A DNA stretch of 49,163 nucleotides, from IMG/VR virus record IMGVR_UViG_3300030098_004287, positions 1 through 49,163 of that record. The stretch is one strand, 5' to 3'. This DNA is from a virus. Shown one piece after another: positions 48,184 to 49,163 of the stretch. Within the stretch, counting starts at the first letter, position 1. Each line of letters starts with the position of its first letter. Under the pieces are notes generated by a model that worked only from the letters and a program-made list of their open reading frames with translations, ran no database searches and was not told the DNA's origin. A program made the translations under genes and the position numbers.

Positions 48184-49163
48184 TACAATCTCCTTTCCAT
48201 TCTTAGTTTATTTAGCTTTAACACTAAGTTTAATTGTTCTTCTTCTCTGTTAGCTGTAGTTACTAAATGCAAAGAACTTATTTTACCATCAAGACCTTTA
48301 CGAGGTGTGATAGACAATACTTTACTTGCATTATATGCTATACGGAATGAACCACGTGATGAAGCAATGTTCATACCTTCAGTCATAGCTGTTTTAGTAA
48401 TTTCTGATACAGCAAACACAACTAGGTTGTTTCTAATAGCTACTTCAGTTAATGCACCTGCTATTTCTTCCATCTTAAGATTTAAATCTTTATGCTTTGA
48501 TTGCATTAAACCTATATGGTCTACAACCACAATTTCTGGTTTAACAGGAAGCATATTAATTTTCTTCTCAAGCTCAAGAGCTAAACAAGGAGCATAGTCT
48601 ACATAAAGCCATTTAAAAGAATCACTTATACCATTCATACTTTGCTGGTAATATTCTTTTATTTCATCTTGAGTCCAGCCTTTTTCTATTTGAATAAAAC
48701 GCTGCCATATTTGTCTAGCAGACATTTCCATTTCTAAGAAATAAGTTGGTCTTTTAAGATGATTCACCCAATTCTGTAAAAGCATAGTTTTCATAGATTT
48801 AGGTGGTGCTTGTATAACAACTAACTCGCCAGGGTATATAGGAAACTCTACACCATATTGTTTACCTATATCTATCGGCTTTAAATCACTACGATAAAAA
48901 TTAATTAAATTAGTTTCCATCTGTTCAGCTGTCATTAAGCTAGTAGACTTCTTTGATTTATAGATTTTGCATGTAGATTTACAATAACTATCCATTACTG
49001 TATCCATACATCCGTATCTATAGCCATTACCTCCATGACCTTTATAGCAATCAGTAACAATTCTATCCATTTCTGAAACTTTAAATGGATGTGAATCACT
49101 ACTTACACGCTTACGCCAATCTTCCATTATTAATCTAACAGTATGTTCAGGATAACGCCATCG
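48183..49163 (-). CDS. DnaB-type replicative helicase (RecA fold), 5' part outside window
   Basis: From Met at 49127 the chain shows a four-Cys set (27, 40, 49, 53) like a zinc module, a Walker A-type APPKSMKT (107-114, the glycine before Lys replaced by Met), the DnaB H1a-like EMEMSARQIWQRF, Walker B IVVVDHIGLM and a later SSRGSFRIAYNASKVL segment. This is a phage replicative helicase. The frame is open for 12 more codons to the window edge (49163) with no stop, and the sequence upstream still looks like protein (RWRYPEHTVRLI), so the true start, perhaps with a primase domain, is probably outside. Confidence 0.8.
   Translation of the reverse strand, partial: RWRYPEHTVRLIMEDWRKRVSSDSHPFKVSEMDRIVTDCYKGHGGNGYRYGCMDTVMDSYCKSTCKIYKSKKSTSLMTAEQMETNLINFYRSDLKPIDIGKQYGVEFPIYPGELVVIQAPPKSMKTMLLQNWVNHLKRPTYFLEMEMSARQIWQRFIQIEKGWTQDEIKEYYQQSMNGISDSFKWLYVDYAPCLALELEKKINMLPVKPEIVVVDHIGLMQSKHKDLNLKMEEIAGALTEVAIRNNLVVFAVSEITKTAMTEGMNIASSRGSFRIAYNASKVLSITPRKGLDGKISSLHLVTTANREEEQLNLVLKLNKLRMERRL

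Noticed and set aside
1-49163. Circular or terminally redundant complete genome
   Set aside because: No repeat shared between the two ends was seen, and the edge genes do not join in frame.
1-49163. Temperate lifestyle (integrase, repressor, attachment site)
   Set aside because: No recombinase, CI/Cro-like gene or attachment-like sequence was recognised; though part of the genome is missing, the window gives no support.

Overview
The window is most of the genome of a tailed bacteriophage (Caudoviricetes), probably a podovirus. It carries a complete packaging and virion gene set: small and large terminase, a P22-type portal, scaffold, major capsid protein, head-tail adaptors, a beta-propeller nozzle and fibres. 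There is no recognisable tape measure, major tail tube, sheath or baseplate gene. The DNA is visibly AT-rich throughout. Many genes have good Shine-Dalgarno sequences (AGGAGG and variants), and a T4-type lysozyme sits in the late operon, so the host should be an AT-rich bacterium with peptidoglycan. The style of the genes resembles marine or aquatic phages, but the host cannot be named from the sequence. I see no integrase, repressor, tRNA, CRISPR or insertion sequence.

Layout. (1) 1-1370: small minus-strand genes plus a 339-base intergenic stretch with two long imperfect stem-loops. (2) 1371-1897: a divergent, mostly non-coding region. (3) 1898-45387: one long rightward late operon, with many genes linked by TAATG, ATGA or GTGA junctions. 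It runs terminase, portal, scaffold, capsid, decoration proteins, a strong hairpin, adaptors, LamG/carbohydrate-binding appendages, lysozyme with small membrane proteins, a calcineurin-like phosphoesterase, the nozzle, a tail fibre, a guanidinoacetate-methyltransferase-like enzyme, another appendage, three coiled-coil internal virion candidates, and two giant proteins of 3002 and 1221 residues. (4) 45384-49163: leftward, tightly packed small genes (a Holliday-junction-resolvase-type nuclease, a histone-fold-like protein, Cys-rich proteins, basic peptides), then a DUF932 protein and a DnaB-type helicase whose reading frame runs off the right edge.

The most striking object is the 3002-residue protein at 32721-41729. 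It carries a complete SF1B (RecD/Dda-like) helicase, a zincin-like HEFLH motif, and near its C-terminus a pair of motifs that look like the double-psi beta-barrel core of multisubunit-type RNA polymerases: an SRSPxPH element followed 38 residues later by ADSDGD. Its place at the end of the virion operon suggests a virion-packaged, injected polyvalent protein that may transcribe early genes. Also notable are the methyltransferase inside the fibre cassette, the histone-fold-like gene, a 44-residue protamine-like basic protein and the structured intergenic region at 312-650.

The two ends do not join in frame, so replication genes (primase, polymerase) probably lie outside the window.
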